Shown piece by piece: positions 37,921 through 46,217 of a stretch of 64,000 bases of DNA. The stretch's first letter is position 1, and the number at the start of each line of letters is the position of its first letter. The DNA comes from Frondihabitans sp. PAMC 28766 (GTDB lineage Bacteria > Actinomycetota > Actinomycetes > Actinomycetales > Microbacteriaceae): positions 3,720,001-3,784,000 of the forward strand of contig NZ_CP014513.1 in the NCBI RefSeq assembly GCF_001577365.1, read 5' to 3'. The notes under the pieces are model-generated. The model saw only the letters and a list, made by a program, of their open reading frames with translations. It had not been told where the DNA came from and did not search any database. The position numbers and the translations under genes are program-made.

Positions 37921-38955
37921 TCAGAGCAGCAGCCGTTCGACCTCTCGACGCCGCGATGAGGCAACGCCGTCGCGACGTCGCGCAGACAGCGAATGACGCA
38001 CCAGACCGGGCAGCCGACCGAGTACCCGGCCCCAGCTCGGTCGGTCGATGTAGGCGTTGCGGGGGCGCACGAAGTCCGCGACCAGCCGAAGAGCGGTGCG
38101 CGCTGCGACTCGCGCGATCATGGACGGCGAGCCGTTGCGCACCACGACGGCCAGGCGATTCGTCATGCTCTGGCTGCGCACGAGCGTGCCGTTGCTCGAC
38201 GAGCTCGCGGCGTGCCGGTGCACTACGACGGCATCGGCGGCGAGCGCTATGCGGTAGCCGGCGAGGCGGAGGCGCCACGCCACGTCGACGTCCTCGTAGT
38301 ACATGAAGAGCGCAGGATCGAAGCCTCCTACGGCTTCGAGCGCGCCGCGTCGAATGAAGACGGCCCCGCCCGAGAAGCCGAACGGGTCCGGCCGAGAGAG
38401 GTCGTGCGACGCGAGGTCGCCCTCGACCGGCGCAAGCCAGTCGCGATCGAAGCCGTTGCCGTCGCGGGTGAGCTCGACACCGGTGCCGTTGAGCAGGGCT
38501 CTGCCTGTCTCCCCGTCTCGGACCCGGCGCCATAGGCGTCCGTCGAGCCCTACGAGGGTGTCGGAGTCGCGATCGACGGCCGGGACGAACTGCCCTTCGA
38601 GGATCACTGCGCCCGCGACCGCAGCGACGTCGCCGCCAGCACCCTGCAGAGCCTGGATCCCCGCTTGGAGGAAACCCGGCTCGACGACCGCGTCATTGTT
38701 GACGAGGACGACGACGGGCGCGTCGGACTCCCGGATGCCGCGATCGACGCCGCCGGCGAAGCCGGAGTTCTCGCGCACCTCGACCACCGTGACTGCGCCC
38801 AGATCGGAGAAGTCGGGGGCGGCACCCGGCGCGACCTCGTTCTCGACGACGACCACGTCGAATCCTGAGGCCGTCTGCTGTTTCATGAGAGCCGCGACGC
38901 ACCGCCTGGTGAGCTCGGGTTGATGCCAGTCGACGACGATCACGGAGGCGCGCAT
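37921..38955 (-). CDS. GT2-family glycosyltransferase (rhamnosyltransferase-like)
   Basis: A 344-residue GT-A enzyme: ASVIVVDWHQPELTRRCV, VRENSGFAGGVDRGI, VVVLVNNDAVVEPGFL (metal-binding NDA), and the acceptor motif FGFSGGAVFIRRGALEAVGGF-type followed by YYEDVDVAWRLRLAGY. Such enzymes extend surface polysaccharides with rhamnose or galactofuranose. Rhamnose donor genes rmlA/rmlC lie in the same locus. Divergent from the large GT gene across about 115 bp. Confidence 0.85.
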   Translation of the reverse strand: MRASVIVVDWHQPELTRRCVAALMKQQTASGFDVVVVENEVAPGAAPDFSDLGAVTVVEVRENSGFAGGVDRGIRESDAPVVVLVNNDAVVEPGFLQAGIQALQGAGGDVAAVAGAVILEGQFVPAVDRDSDTLVGLDGRLWRRVRDGETGRALLNGTGVELTRDGNGFDRDWLAPVEGDLASHDLSRPDPFGFSGGAVFIRRGALEAVGGFDPALFMYYEDVDVAWRLRLAGYRIALAADAVVVHRHAASSSSNGTLVRSQSMTNRLAVVVRNGSPSMIARVAARTALRLVADFVRPRNAYIDRPSWGRVLGRLPGLVRHSLSARRRDGVASSRRREVERLLL

Positions 38956-39071
38956 CCGACCATTCTGTCGGACGCCGATCCTCTCGACGCCGACCAGCCC
39001 TCCGGGTTCGTTCGGAGACGGCTGACTATAGTGAGAGCGCCCATCGCGGGCCGATCCCACCTGTCACCAAC

Positions 39072-41654
39072 GTGTTGGAGCATTTCGCCTTGTCAGTTTC
39101 CACGTCGAGCGTCGTCTCCGTCGTCATCGTCAACTTCCGAGGCACCGACGACACCCTCGAGTGCGTCGCACGGCTCAACGACGTCGACTGGCCGGCCGAG
39201 CAGCTCGAGATCGTCATCGTCGAGAACGGCTCCGGCGACGACAGCGAGACGCGGCTGCGCGCGGCCCTCGGCGAGCAGGAGAACGTCACCCTCATCGTCT
39301 CGAAAGAGAACCTCGGGTTCACCGGCGGAAGCAACCTCGGCGCCGAGAAGGCCCGCGGCGAGTTCGTCGCCTTCTTGAACAACGACGCCAAGCCCGGTGC
39401 CGACTGGATCCGGGGCGCTCTCGGCCAGTTCGCGGTCAGCCCGAGAGTCGCCGCCGTCGGCAGCAAGGTGCTCGACTGGGACGGCAAGGCGATCGACTTC
39501 GTGCAGGGCAGCCTGACCTGGTTCGGCATGGGCTACAAAGACCGGGTCACCGAGATCGACACCGGCGAGTTCGACACCCCCCGCGACATCCTGTTCGGCA
39601 CCGGTTCGGCGCTGTTCGTGCGCAAGGCGATCTTCCACGAGGTGGGCGGCTTCGACGAGCGTCTCTTCATGTTCTACGACGACGTCGACCTGGGCTGGCG
39701 CCTCAACCTGCTCGGCTACCGGGTGCGCTTCGCCCCCGAGTCGGTCGTCTACCACAAGCACCACGGCTCGATGAAGAGCTTCGGCGAGTACCGCGAGATG
39801 TACCTGCTCGAGCGCAACGCGCTGATCCTGCTCTTCAAGAACCTCGACGACGAGAGCCTGTCGCGGTTCCTGCCCGGCGCCCTCGCTCTCCTGGCGCGTC
39901 GCGCCGTCGCGAAGAGCGGGCTCGACTCCGAGATGTTCGACATCCGCCGCTTCACCGGCGCCGAGGACGAGTTCGAGCGCGACACCCCCGTGAACAAAGA
40001 CACGGTGGCCGGTCTCTTCGCCCTCGACCAGTTCGTGCAAGAGCTGCCGTCGCTGCAGCAGACCCGCGACGAACTGCAGGCCCGGCGCCAGCGCACGGAC
40101 GGCGACCTCTTCCGGCTCTTCGGCGACATCTTCAAGCCGCTCTTCTCGGACGCCTACTTCCTCGACGGACTGCACTCGATCGTCGACGCCTTCGGGATCC
40201 GCGAGCACACCGAGCGCCGTCACATCCTGGTGATCACCGGCGACGCCATCGGCGAGAAGATGGCCGGCCCCGCCATGCGCGCGTGGAAGATCAGCGAGGC
40301 GCTGTCGCAGCAGAGCGACGTGCGCCTGCTCACCTGGAACGTCGCCAACCGCAAGTCGGATCTCTTCGAGGTCGACCGGGTGCGCCTCCAGAACGAGCGC
40401 GAGATGAAGGACCACGAAGAGTGGGCCGACGTCATCATCTTCCAGGGCCATGCGCTCCACCACTTCACGACGCTGAAGCACTCCACCAAGATCATGGTCG
40501 CCGACCTCTACGACCCGATGCACCTCGAGCAGCTCGAGCAGGGCCGCGAGTGGGGCCTCGCGCAGTGGAAGAACCAGGTGCAGTCGGCCACCGACGTGCT
40601 CAACGAACAGCTGCTGCGCGCCGACTTCTTCCTCTGCGCCTCCGAGCGCCAGCGCCTGTTCTGGCTGGGCCAGCTCGCGGGCCTCGGGCGGATCAACCCC
40701 GAGAACTACGCGGCCGAAGAGAACCTCAACAACCTCATCGCCATCGCGCCGTTCGGCATGGACTCGACGCCTCCCGTCCACACGCGCAAGGCCATCCGCG
40801 GCGTGGTGCCCGGCATCTCGGACGACGACAAGGTCGTCATCTGGGGCGGCGGGCTCTACAACTGGTTCGACACCATCACGCTGGTGCGCGCGATCGCGCA
40901 ACTCGCCGAGCGTCGCCCCGACGTGCGCCTGTTCTTCCTCGGCGTGGCGCACCCGAACCCGGACGTGCCCGAGATGGCCATCGTCGCGAAGACCCGCGAG
41001 GAGGCCCGCCGCCTCGGCGTCTACGACAAGAACGTCTTCTTCAACGAGCAGTGGGTGGCCCTCGACGACCGCCAGAACTACCTGCTCGAGGCCGACGCGG
41101 GCGTCAGCACGCACTACGACCACATCGAGACTCAGTTCTCGTTCCGCACCCGAATCCTCGACTACATGTGGGCGAACCTGCCCATCGTCACCACCCGCGG
41201 CGACAGCTTCGGCGACCTCGTCGGCGCCGAGGGCATGGGTGTCTCGGTGCCCGAGCGCGACGTCGACGCCCTGACCGACGCCCTCGAGAAGATGCTCTAC
41301 GACGAGAAGGCGGTCACGGCCGCGCGGCAGGCCGTCGGCCGCGTGCGCCAGGACTTCACCTGGGAGAATGCACTGGCTCCGCTCGTCGAGTTCTGCAACG
41401 ACCCGCAGCCCGCTCCCGACCGGGCCGCGACCATGCAGTCGTCCGCCGCGGCCGTCGTGGTGCGGCAGCGCGTCCGCAGCCCGCAGACGAGCGAAGAGAA
41501 GTTCCACGTGATCGCGAACAGCCGCCACGGCCTCGTCCGCGACCTCAACCTGGCCCGCTGGTACCTCACCGAGGGCGGCGGCGTCAGCCTCCTGCAGAGC
41601 AAGGTCAAGAACCGCCTCGCGACGACCCGCGCCAGCAAGTACGGCAAGGACTGA
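39072..41654 (+). CDS. Bifunctional GT2-GT4 fusion glycosyltransferase
   Basis: An 860-residue two-domain enzyme. Residues 12-260 are a GT-A/GT2 domain (VSVVIVNFRGTDDTLECV, FLNNDAKPGADWI, FMFYDDVDLGWRLNLLGY). Residues about 385-770 are a GT-B/GT4 domain (HILVITGDAIGEKMAGPAMR, KVVIWGGGLYNWFDTITLV, YDKNVFFNEQWVALDDRQNY, FSFRTRILDYMWANLPIV). It could add two consecutive sugars. The GTG start at 39072 has no strong ribosome site; a TTG at 39090 is an alternative. Intact, but a very long antisense frame exists on the other strand. Confidence 0.85.
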   Translation: MLEHFALSVSTSSVVSVVIVNFRGTDDTLECVARLNDVDWPAEQLEIVIVENGSGDDSETRLRAALGEQENVTLIVSKENLGFTGGSNLGAEKARGEFVAFLNNDAKPGADWIRGALGQFAVSPRVAAVGSKVLDWDGKAIDFVQGSLTWFGMGYKDRVTEIDTGEFDTPRDILFGTGSALFVRKAIFHEVGGFDERLFMFYDDVDLGWRLNLLGYRVRFAPESVVYHKHHGSMKSFGEYREMYLLERNALILLFKNLDDESLSRFLPGALALLARRAVAKSGLDSEMFDIRRFTGAEDEFERDTPVNKDTVAGLFALDQFVQELPSLQQTRDELQARRQRTDGDLFRLFGDIFKPLFSDAYFLDGLHSIVDAFGIREHTERRHILVITGDAIGEKMAGPAMRAWKISEALSQQSDVRLLTWNVANRKSDLFEVDRVRLQNEREMKDHEEWADVIIFQGHALHHFTTLKHSTKIMVADLYDPMHLEQLEQGREWGLAQWKNQVQSATDVLNEQLLRADFFLCASERQRLFWLGQLAGLGRINPENYAAEENLNNLIAIAPFGMDSTPPVHTRKAIRGVVPGISDDDKVVIWGGGLYNWFDTITLVRAIAQLAERRPDVRLFFLGVAHPNPDVPEMAIVAKTREEARRLGVYDKNVFFNEQWVALDDRQNYLLEADAGVSTHYDHIETQFSFRTRILDYMWANLPIVTTRGDSFGDLVGAEGMGVSVPERDVDALTDALEKMLYDEKAVTAARQAVGRVRQDFTWENALAPLVEFCNDPQPAPDRAATMQSSAAAVVVRQRVRSPQTSEEKFHVIANSRHGLVRDLNLARWYLTEGGGVSLLQSKVKNRLATTRASKYGKD

Positions 41655-41662
41655 CATCCGCC

Positions 41663-41698
41663 TGGGCCGACACGGCGACGACGTGCCCTCGGCCCAGC
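41663..41698 (+). terminator. Hairpin between the GT2-GT4 gene and the exporter operon
   Basis: CTGGGCCGA (41663-41671) pairs with TCGGCCCAG (41690-41698), with an inner CACG/CGTG stem. A TATAGT (41708-41713) ten bases downstream and 31 bp before the permease start may be the -10 of the next promoter, though no good -35 is visible. Confidence 0.5.
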
Positions 41699-41744
41699 CC
41701 CTCGGGGTATAGTTTCCAGGTTTTCCAAGGATGAGGTAGCAGCC

Positions 41745-42701
41745 ATGACCACGACCACGACCACGACGGCGTTCACCCCCCTCGGTGACGAGCCGGACCC
41801 GGTCAGCGCCGCCCGTTTCGCGCGGCTCAAGGATGAGCCGCTCGTCGTCGCGGGCCAGCCGACCGGCGCCTTCGCCGGCCGCATCGGGATCATCCGCGAC
41901 ATCTTCGCGCACCGCAGCCTGCTCGATCTCCTCGTGCGCCGCGACCTCAAGTCGCGCTACAAGGACAGCGCGCTCGGCTTCGTCTGGACCCTGATCCGCC
42001 CGATCACCCAGCTGCTGATCTACTACGTGATCCTCGGCCAGGTGCTGGGCGCCGCCCGCAACATTCCCGAGTTCGCGGTCTACGTCTTCTCCGGCCTGAC
42101 GGTCTACAACCTCTTCAGCGAGATCATCGGCGGCGCCACCGGCTCGATCGTGGCCAACGCCGGGCTCATCAAGAAGGTCTACGTGCCGCGCGAGATCTAT
42201 CCGCTCGCCAGCATCGGCTCGGCGATGTTCAACTTCGGCATCCAGATCATCGTGCTGCTCGCGGCAACGGCCGTGACCGGCCAGTTCCCGATCCACCTGG
42301 GCCTGCTCTACTTCTTCCCATCGACGCTGCTGATCCTGATCTACGGCACCGCCTTCGGCCTCCTGCTCGCCGCTGCGAACGTCTACCTGCGCGACATGGG
42401 ATACCTCGTCGAGGTGCTGCTGATGCTGCTGATGTGGGGCTCGCCCATCGTCTACGCCTGGGCGACCGTGGCTGCGCACGCCAAGCACTTCGGCCTCCTG
42501 CTGTCCATCTACACCGACAATCCGATCACCCTCGCCGTGCTCGGCTTCCACCGGGCGTTCTGGGTCGCCGGCCCCGACAACAACTACCCGAACGACATGC
42601 TTCTGCACATGATCGTCGCCGGCGTCATCGGCCTCGTGCTGATCGTCGTCTTCCAGCGCGTGTTCTCGCGCCTCCAGGGCAACTTCGCTCAAGAGCTCTA
42701 G
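41745..42701 (+). CDS. wzm: Wzm-type polysaccharide ABC exporter permease
   Basis: A 318-residue permease of the ABC2/Wzm family with six membrane segments; the N-terminal amphipathic region ends RRDLKSRYKDSALGFVWTLIRP, a motif of polysaccharide exporters, and AGLIKKVYVPREIYPLASI follows TM2. It exports lipid-linked glycan together with the Wzt ATPase encoded 17 bp downstream. The N-terminus is a threonine run. A short terminator and possible promoter precede it, so the exporter operon may start here. Confidence 0.88.
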   Translation: MTTTTTTTAFTPLGDEPDPVSAARFARLKDEPLVVAGQPTGAFAGRIGIIRDIFAHRSLLDLLVRRDLKSRYKDSALGFVWTLIRPITQLLIYYVILGQVLGAARNIPEFAVYVFSGLTVYNLFSEIIGGATGSIVANAGLIKKVYVPREIYPLASIGSAMFNFGIQIIVLLAATAVTGQFPIHLGLLYFFPSTLLILIYGTAFGLLLAAANVYLRDMGYLVEVLLMLLMWGSPIVYAWATVAAHAKHFGLLLSIYTDNPITLAVLGFHRAFWVAGPDNNYPNDMLLHMIVAGVIGLVLIVVFQRVFSRLQGNFAQEL

Positions 42702-42718
42702 AACGGACTCCCCCGATC

Positions 42719-43975
42719 ATGACCATCACCACCGAGAACCGGCCCGTCTTCGAAGAAGAGCCCTTCCGCCCCCTGCGCGGCGCTCCGACAGTCGTCACCG
42801 TCGAGAACGTCTCCAAGCGCTTCACCATCCGCAAGGACAACTCGCTGAAAGAGCGGCTCGTCACGCTCGGTCGCGCCGGGCGCCGCAACAGCGAGGAGTT
42901 CTGGGCGCTCAAGAACGTCAGCCTCGAGATCCCCGCCGGCGCGACCATCGGGCTCCTCGGCCCGAACGGGTCAGGCAAGAGCACGCTGCTCAAGGCCATC
43001 GGCGGCATCCTCGACCCCACCTCCGGCACGATCAAGCGTCGGGGGCGCCTCGCCGCCCTGCTCGAACTCGGCGCCGGGTTCCACCCCGACCTCACCGGCC
43101 GCGAGAACGTCTTCCTCAACTCGGCCATCCTCGGCATGACGCGAGAAGAGACCGAGGCGAAGTTCGACGACATCCTCAACTTCTCGGGCATCGGCGACTT
43201 CATCGACACGCAGGTGAAGTTCTACTCGTCCGGCATGTACGTGCGACTCGCCTTCGCCGTGGCGATCCACACCGACCCTGACGTCCTGCTCGTCGACGAG
43301 GTGCTGGCCGTCGGCGACGAGGCGTTCCAGCGCAAGTGCCTCGACAAGATCCGCGAGTTCCAGCAGCAGGGCCGCACCATCATCCTGGTCAGCCACTCGC
43401 TCGGCCAGGTGCAGGAGATGTGCGACATGGCCGTCGTTCTCGCCAAAGGCGAGGTCATGTTCCAGGGCTCGGCTCGAGACGCGGTCAAGAACTTCCGCGA
43501 CATCCTCGAAGACCGCCGCATCGCCGAGGCCGAGGCCCAGGGCAAGCAAGAAGAAGAGGTCAACCCCGGCAAGGTGCTGAGCGCCGAGATCATCGCCGAG
43601 GGCCGGGCGCCTGGCGACGAGTTCCAGCCGGGCGACAACCTGATCGTGCGGATGACCTACTCTCACGCGACGCGACTCGAGTCGTGGCACTCCGGCTTCA
43701 AGATCGAGGGCAACCTCGGTCAACCGGTGTACGGCACCGACAGCCGCATGCTCGGTTTCGTCCACCCGCCGATGGTCGGCGAGGCGACGGTCGAATACCG
43801 CATCGAAGACATCCACTTCGGGGGCGGCGCATTCTTCCTCCACGCGTTCTTCGCCAAGCCGACCGGCGAGCACATCGCCATCGAGCGGCAGGCGGCCCGG
43901 TTCGTGATGACGAACGACCTCGAGGGGTCAGGAACCGTGCGCCAGCACTCGACCCTCCGCCAGACGGCGGGATAG
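42719..43975 (+). CDS. wzt: Wzt-type polysaccharide ABC exporter ATPase with C-terminal extension
   Basis: A 418-residue ATPase: Walker A GPNGSGKST, signature SSGMYVRLAFAVAI, Walker B VLLVDEVLAVGDEAF and H-loop VSHS are intact. Beyond residue about 270 it carries an extra beta-rich domain (FQPGDNLIVRMTYSHATRLE ... GGGAFFLHAFFAKPTGEH) like the Wzt C-terminal domain that recognises the glycan's non-reducing-end cap. Its partner permease lies 17 bp upstream. The presence of a Wzt-C-like domain suggests that the exported polymer is completed and capped in the cytosol. Confidence 0.9.
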   Translation: MTITTENRPVFEEEPFRPLRGAPTVVTVENVSKRFTIRKDNSLKERLVTLGRAGRRNSEEFWALKNVSLEIPAGATIGLLGPNGSGKSTLLKAIGGILDPTSGTIKRRGRLAALLELGAGFHPDLTGRENVFLNSAILGMTREETEAKFDDILNFSGIGDFIDTQVKFYSSGMYVRLAFAVAIHTDPDVLLVDEVLAVGDEAFQRKCLDKIREFQQQGRTIILVSHSLGQVQEMCDMAVVLAKGEVMFQGSARDAVKNFRDILEDRRIAEAEAQGKQEEEVNPGKVLSAEIIAEGRAPGDEFQPGDNLIVRMTYSHATRLESWHSGFKIEGNLGQPVYGTDSRMLGFVHPPMVGEATVEYRIEDIHFGGGAFFLHAFFAKPTGEHIAIERQAARFVMTNDLEGSGTVRQHSTLRQTAG

Positions 43976-44032
43976 ACGGGCACGGCGCCCGGGCACCGCA
44001 GCACGACCAGAGACGACCGTAGGAGCACCTGA

Positions 44033-45160
44033 ATGAAACTGGCCGTCACCGCAATGGTCCGCGACGAAGCGGACATCATCCGACAGTGGGTCGACTACCA
44101 CGTAGCCCAAGGCGTCGACGTCATCCTGGTCACCGACAACGGGTCGATCGACGGCACGCGCGAGATCCTGCAGAGCTACGCCGACCGAGGCCTCGTCGAT
44201 CTCCGCGACGAGCCCGTGCAGATGAAGCAGCAGGGCCAGCTGGTCACCGGGATGGCGCGCGAGGCATCGTCCCGCTACGGTGCCGACTGGGTGATCAACG
44301 CCGACGCCGACGAGTTCCTGATGCCCGTCGATCGCAGTCTGCGGCTGCGCGACGTGTTCGAGAGGCTCGACCCGGCACTGGCCGCGTTCACCGTGCCGAT
44401 CGTCAACATGGTCGGCAGGATCGCGAGGTCGGGCGCCGGCATCGATCGCCTCGTGTGGCGCGACGAGCGCACGAACGACGAACTGCAGCAGCGGGGTGTA
44501 CTCGCCCAGCCCACGCCGAACGCGATCCATGTCGGCTCGCCCGACGTGACCGTCGTGCAGGGCAACCACCTCGTCAGCATCGGCAGCCAGGGCACTCCCC
44601 CGCCCACCCTCGCCCTCGAGGTCATCCACCTGCCGTGGCGCTCGTGGAAGCAGCTCGACAACAAGGTCGAGATCTCGGGGCGGGCCTACGACGCGAACCC
44701 CGACTTGGCGCCGAGCCCCAACCACCACGGCATGCTCGACTATCGCCGGCACCACGACGGCACCCTCTTCTTCTACTACGCCCTGCGAATGGTCACCGAC
44801 GACGAGGCCGAAGCCGGCCCCTTCCGTCTCGACCGCAGCCTTCCCGACTTCTTCGACTCCCTCGAGCACGAGGGCGCCCCCTACCCGGCCGACCACCCCT
44901 ACGCGGTCGATGCCGGTAAGGCCGCGTCCCGCGCGGGCGAGATCATCCTCTCGCGCGACCGAGAGCTGCGGCGCGAGCGTGATGAACGCCGTGTCGAGGC
45001 TGCGGGCGCGCAGCAGCGCGTCCTCGAGCTCGAACGCCACACCCGCGGCCTCGAGGCCGAGAACGCGCGGATCACGGCCGAGCTCGACGCCACTCATGCG
45101 CGCAAGGTCGTCCGCCTCGCGGACGCGCTGGGCAGCGCGGCGCGGCGCGGCCGCCGGTGA
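44033..45160 (+). CDS. GT2-like (Glyco_tranf_2_4) transferase with C-terminal coiled coil
   Basis: A 375-residue protein with a GT-A-type domain (VTAMVRDEADIIRQWVDYH, VTDNGSIDGTREIL, WVINADADEFLMP as the metal motif) typical of Glyco_tranf_2_4, found near Wzt in capsule loci. Residues about 295-365 form a charged heptad coiled coil (RELRRERDERRVEAAG ... LEAENARI), which may hold it to a partner or the membrane. Sugar specificity unknown. AGGAGCACC lies upstream of the ATG. Confidence 0.8.
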   Translation: MKLAVTAMVRDEADIIRQWVDYHVAQGVDVILVTDNGSIDGTREILQSYADRGLVDLRDEPVQMKQQGQLVTGMAREASSRYGADWVINADADEFLMPVDRSLRLRDVFERLDPALAAFTVPIVNMVGRIARSGAGIDRLVWRDERTNDELQQRGVLAQPTPNAIHVGSPDVTVVQGNHLVSIGSQGTPPPTLALEVIHLPWRSWKQLDNKVEISGRAYDANPDLAPSPNHHGMLDYRRHHDGTLFFYYALRMVTDDEAEAGPFRLDRSLPDFFDSLEHEGAPYPADHPYAVDAGKAASRAGEIILSRDRELRRERDERRVEAAGAQQRVLELERHTRGLEAENARITAELDATHARKVVRLADALGSAARRGRR

Positions 45161-45275
45161 CACCGCATGTAAACTCGTCGAGGCCCTTCCCCGAGAGCGA
45201 TCCGGCGCCGAGCGCGCGGGGGGAGACGACAACGAACGCTCCCGACGTTCTCGAGAACCCAGGACTCAGACCCGC

Positions 45276-46217
45276 GTGAAACTCTTCATCCAGATCCCGT
45301 GCCTCAACGAGGAGACGACCCTCCCAGCCGTCCTCGAGACGATGCCCACACACATCGACGGAATCGACGAGATCGAGATCCTCGTGATCGACGACGGCTC
45401 GTCCGACCGGACGGTCGAGGTCGCGAAGTCGTACGGGGTCACCCATTTCGTGCGTCACGCGCGCAACATGGGCCTCGCCCGTTCCTTCCGCGACGGCGTG
45501 GACTACGCCCTCCTCCACGGCGCCGACATCGTCGTGAACACCGACGGCGACAACCAGTACCCGCAGGCGGCGATCCCCGAGCTCGTGCAGCCGATCCTGC
45601 GCGGCGAGGCCGAGATCGTCGTGGGCGATCGCCAGACCAAGACCATCGAGCACTTCTCGGGCTTCAAGAAGTCGATGCAGCAGCTCGGCAGCTGGGTCGT
45701 CAGCCGTGCCGCCGGCCTCGACCTGCCCGACGCGGCCAGCGGGTTCCGCGCGTACTCGAAGTACTCCCTGATCCGCCTGAACATCGTCACGCAGTTCAGC
45801 TACTGCATGGAGACGATCGTGCAGGCCGGCTACAAGCGCATCGCGATCACCAGCATCCCGATCACCACCAACCCGAAGACCCGCGAGTCGCGTCTCTTCT
45901 CGAACATCTTCCAGCACATGTTCCAGTCGGGCTCGGCGATCGTCCGGGCCTACCTGATGTACCGGCCCGTGGCCCTTTTCGCCTGGATCAGCATCGTGCT
46001 CGCCGTGGCCGGCCTGATCCCCTTCGTGCGCTATCTCGTGCTCCTCGCCGAGCACGAGGCCGGATCGAACCTGCAGTCGCTGCTCCTCGGCCTCCTGCTG
46101 ATCGTGAGCGCCCTGCTCTCGCTCGTCATGGGCGTCGTGGCCGACCTCACGCGAATAAACCGGACGCTCGCCGAAGAGTCCCTCGACTACCAGAAGCTCC
46201 AGCGCTATGGCGACTGA
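45276..46217 (+). CDS. GT2 polyprenyl-phosphate glycosyltransferase
   Basis: A 313-residue transferase with GT-A core (FIQIPCLNEETTLPAVL, VIDDGSSDRTVEVA, VVNTDGDNQYPQAAI) and two C-terminal membrane segments (VALFAWISIVLAVAGLI, LQSLLLGLLLIVSALLSLV), like DPM1/GtrB-type enzymes that charge polyprenyl phosphate with a hexose. The product could be used by the membrane glycosyltransferases encoded next. GTG 45276 is the chosen start. Its end overlaps the YfhO-like gene by 11 bases. Confidence 0.85.
   Translation: MKLFIQIPCLNEETTLPAVLETMPTHIDGIDEIEILVIDDGSSDRTVEVAKSYGVTHFVRHARNMGLARSFRDGVDYALLHGADIVVNTDGDNQYPQAAIPELVQPILRGEAEIVVGDRQTKTIEHFSGFKKSMQQLGSWVVSRAAGLDLPDAASGFRAYSKYSLIRLNIVTQFSYCMETIVQAGYKRIAITSIPITTNPKTRESRLFSNIFQHMFQSGSAIVRAYLMYRPVALFAWISIVLAVAGLIPFVRYLVLLAEHEAGSNLQSLLLGLLLIVSALLSLVMGVVADLTRINRTLAEESLDYQKLQRYGD

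Noticed and set aside
39093..42692. A 1199-codon minus-strand frame opposite the GT2-GT4 and Wzm genes
   Set aside because: Its translation is low-complexity V/D/E/R/H text without domains, a typical shadow of high-GC codon bias; the plus-strand genes have clear families.
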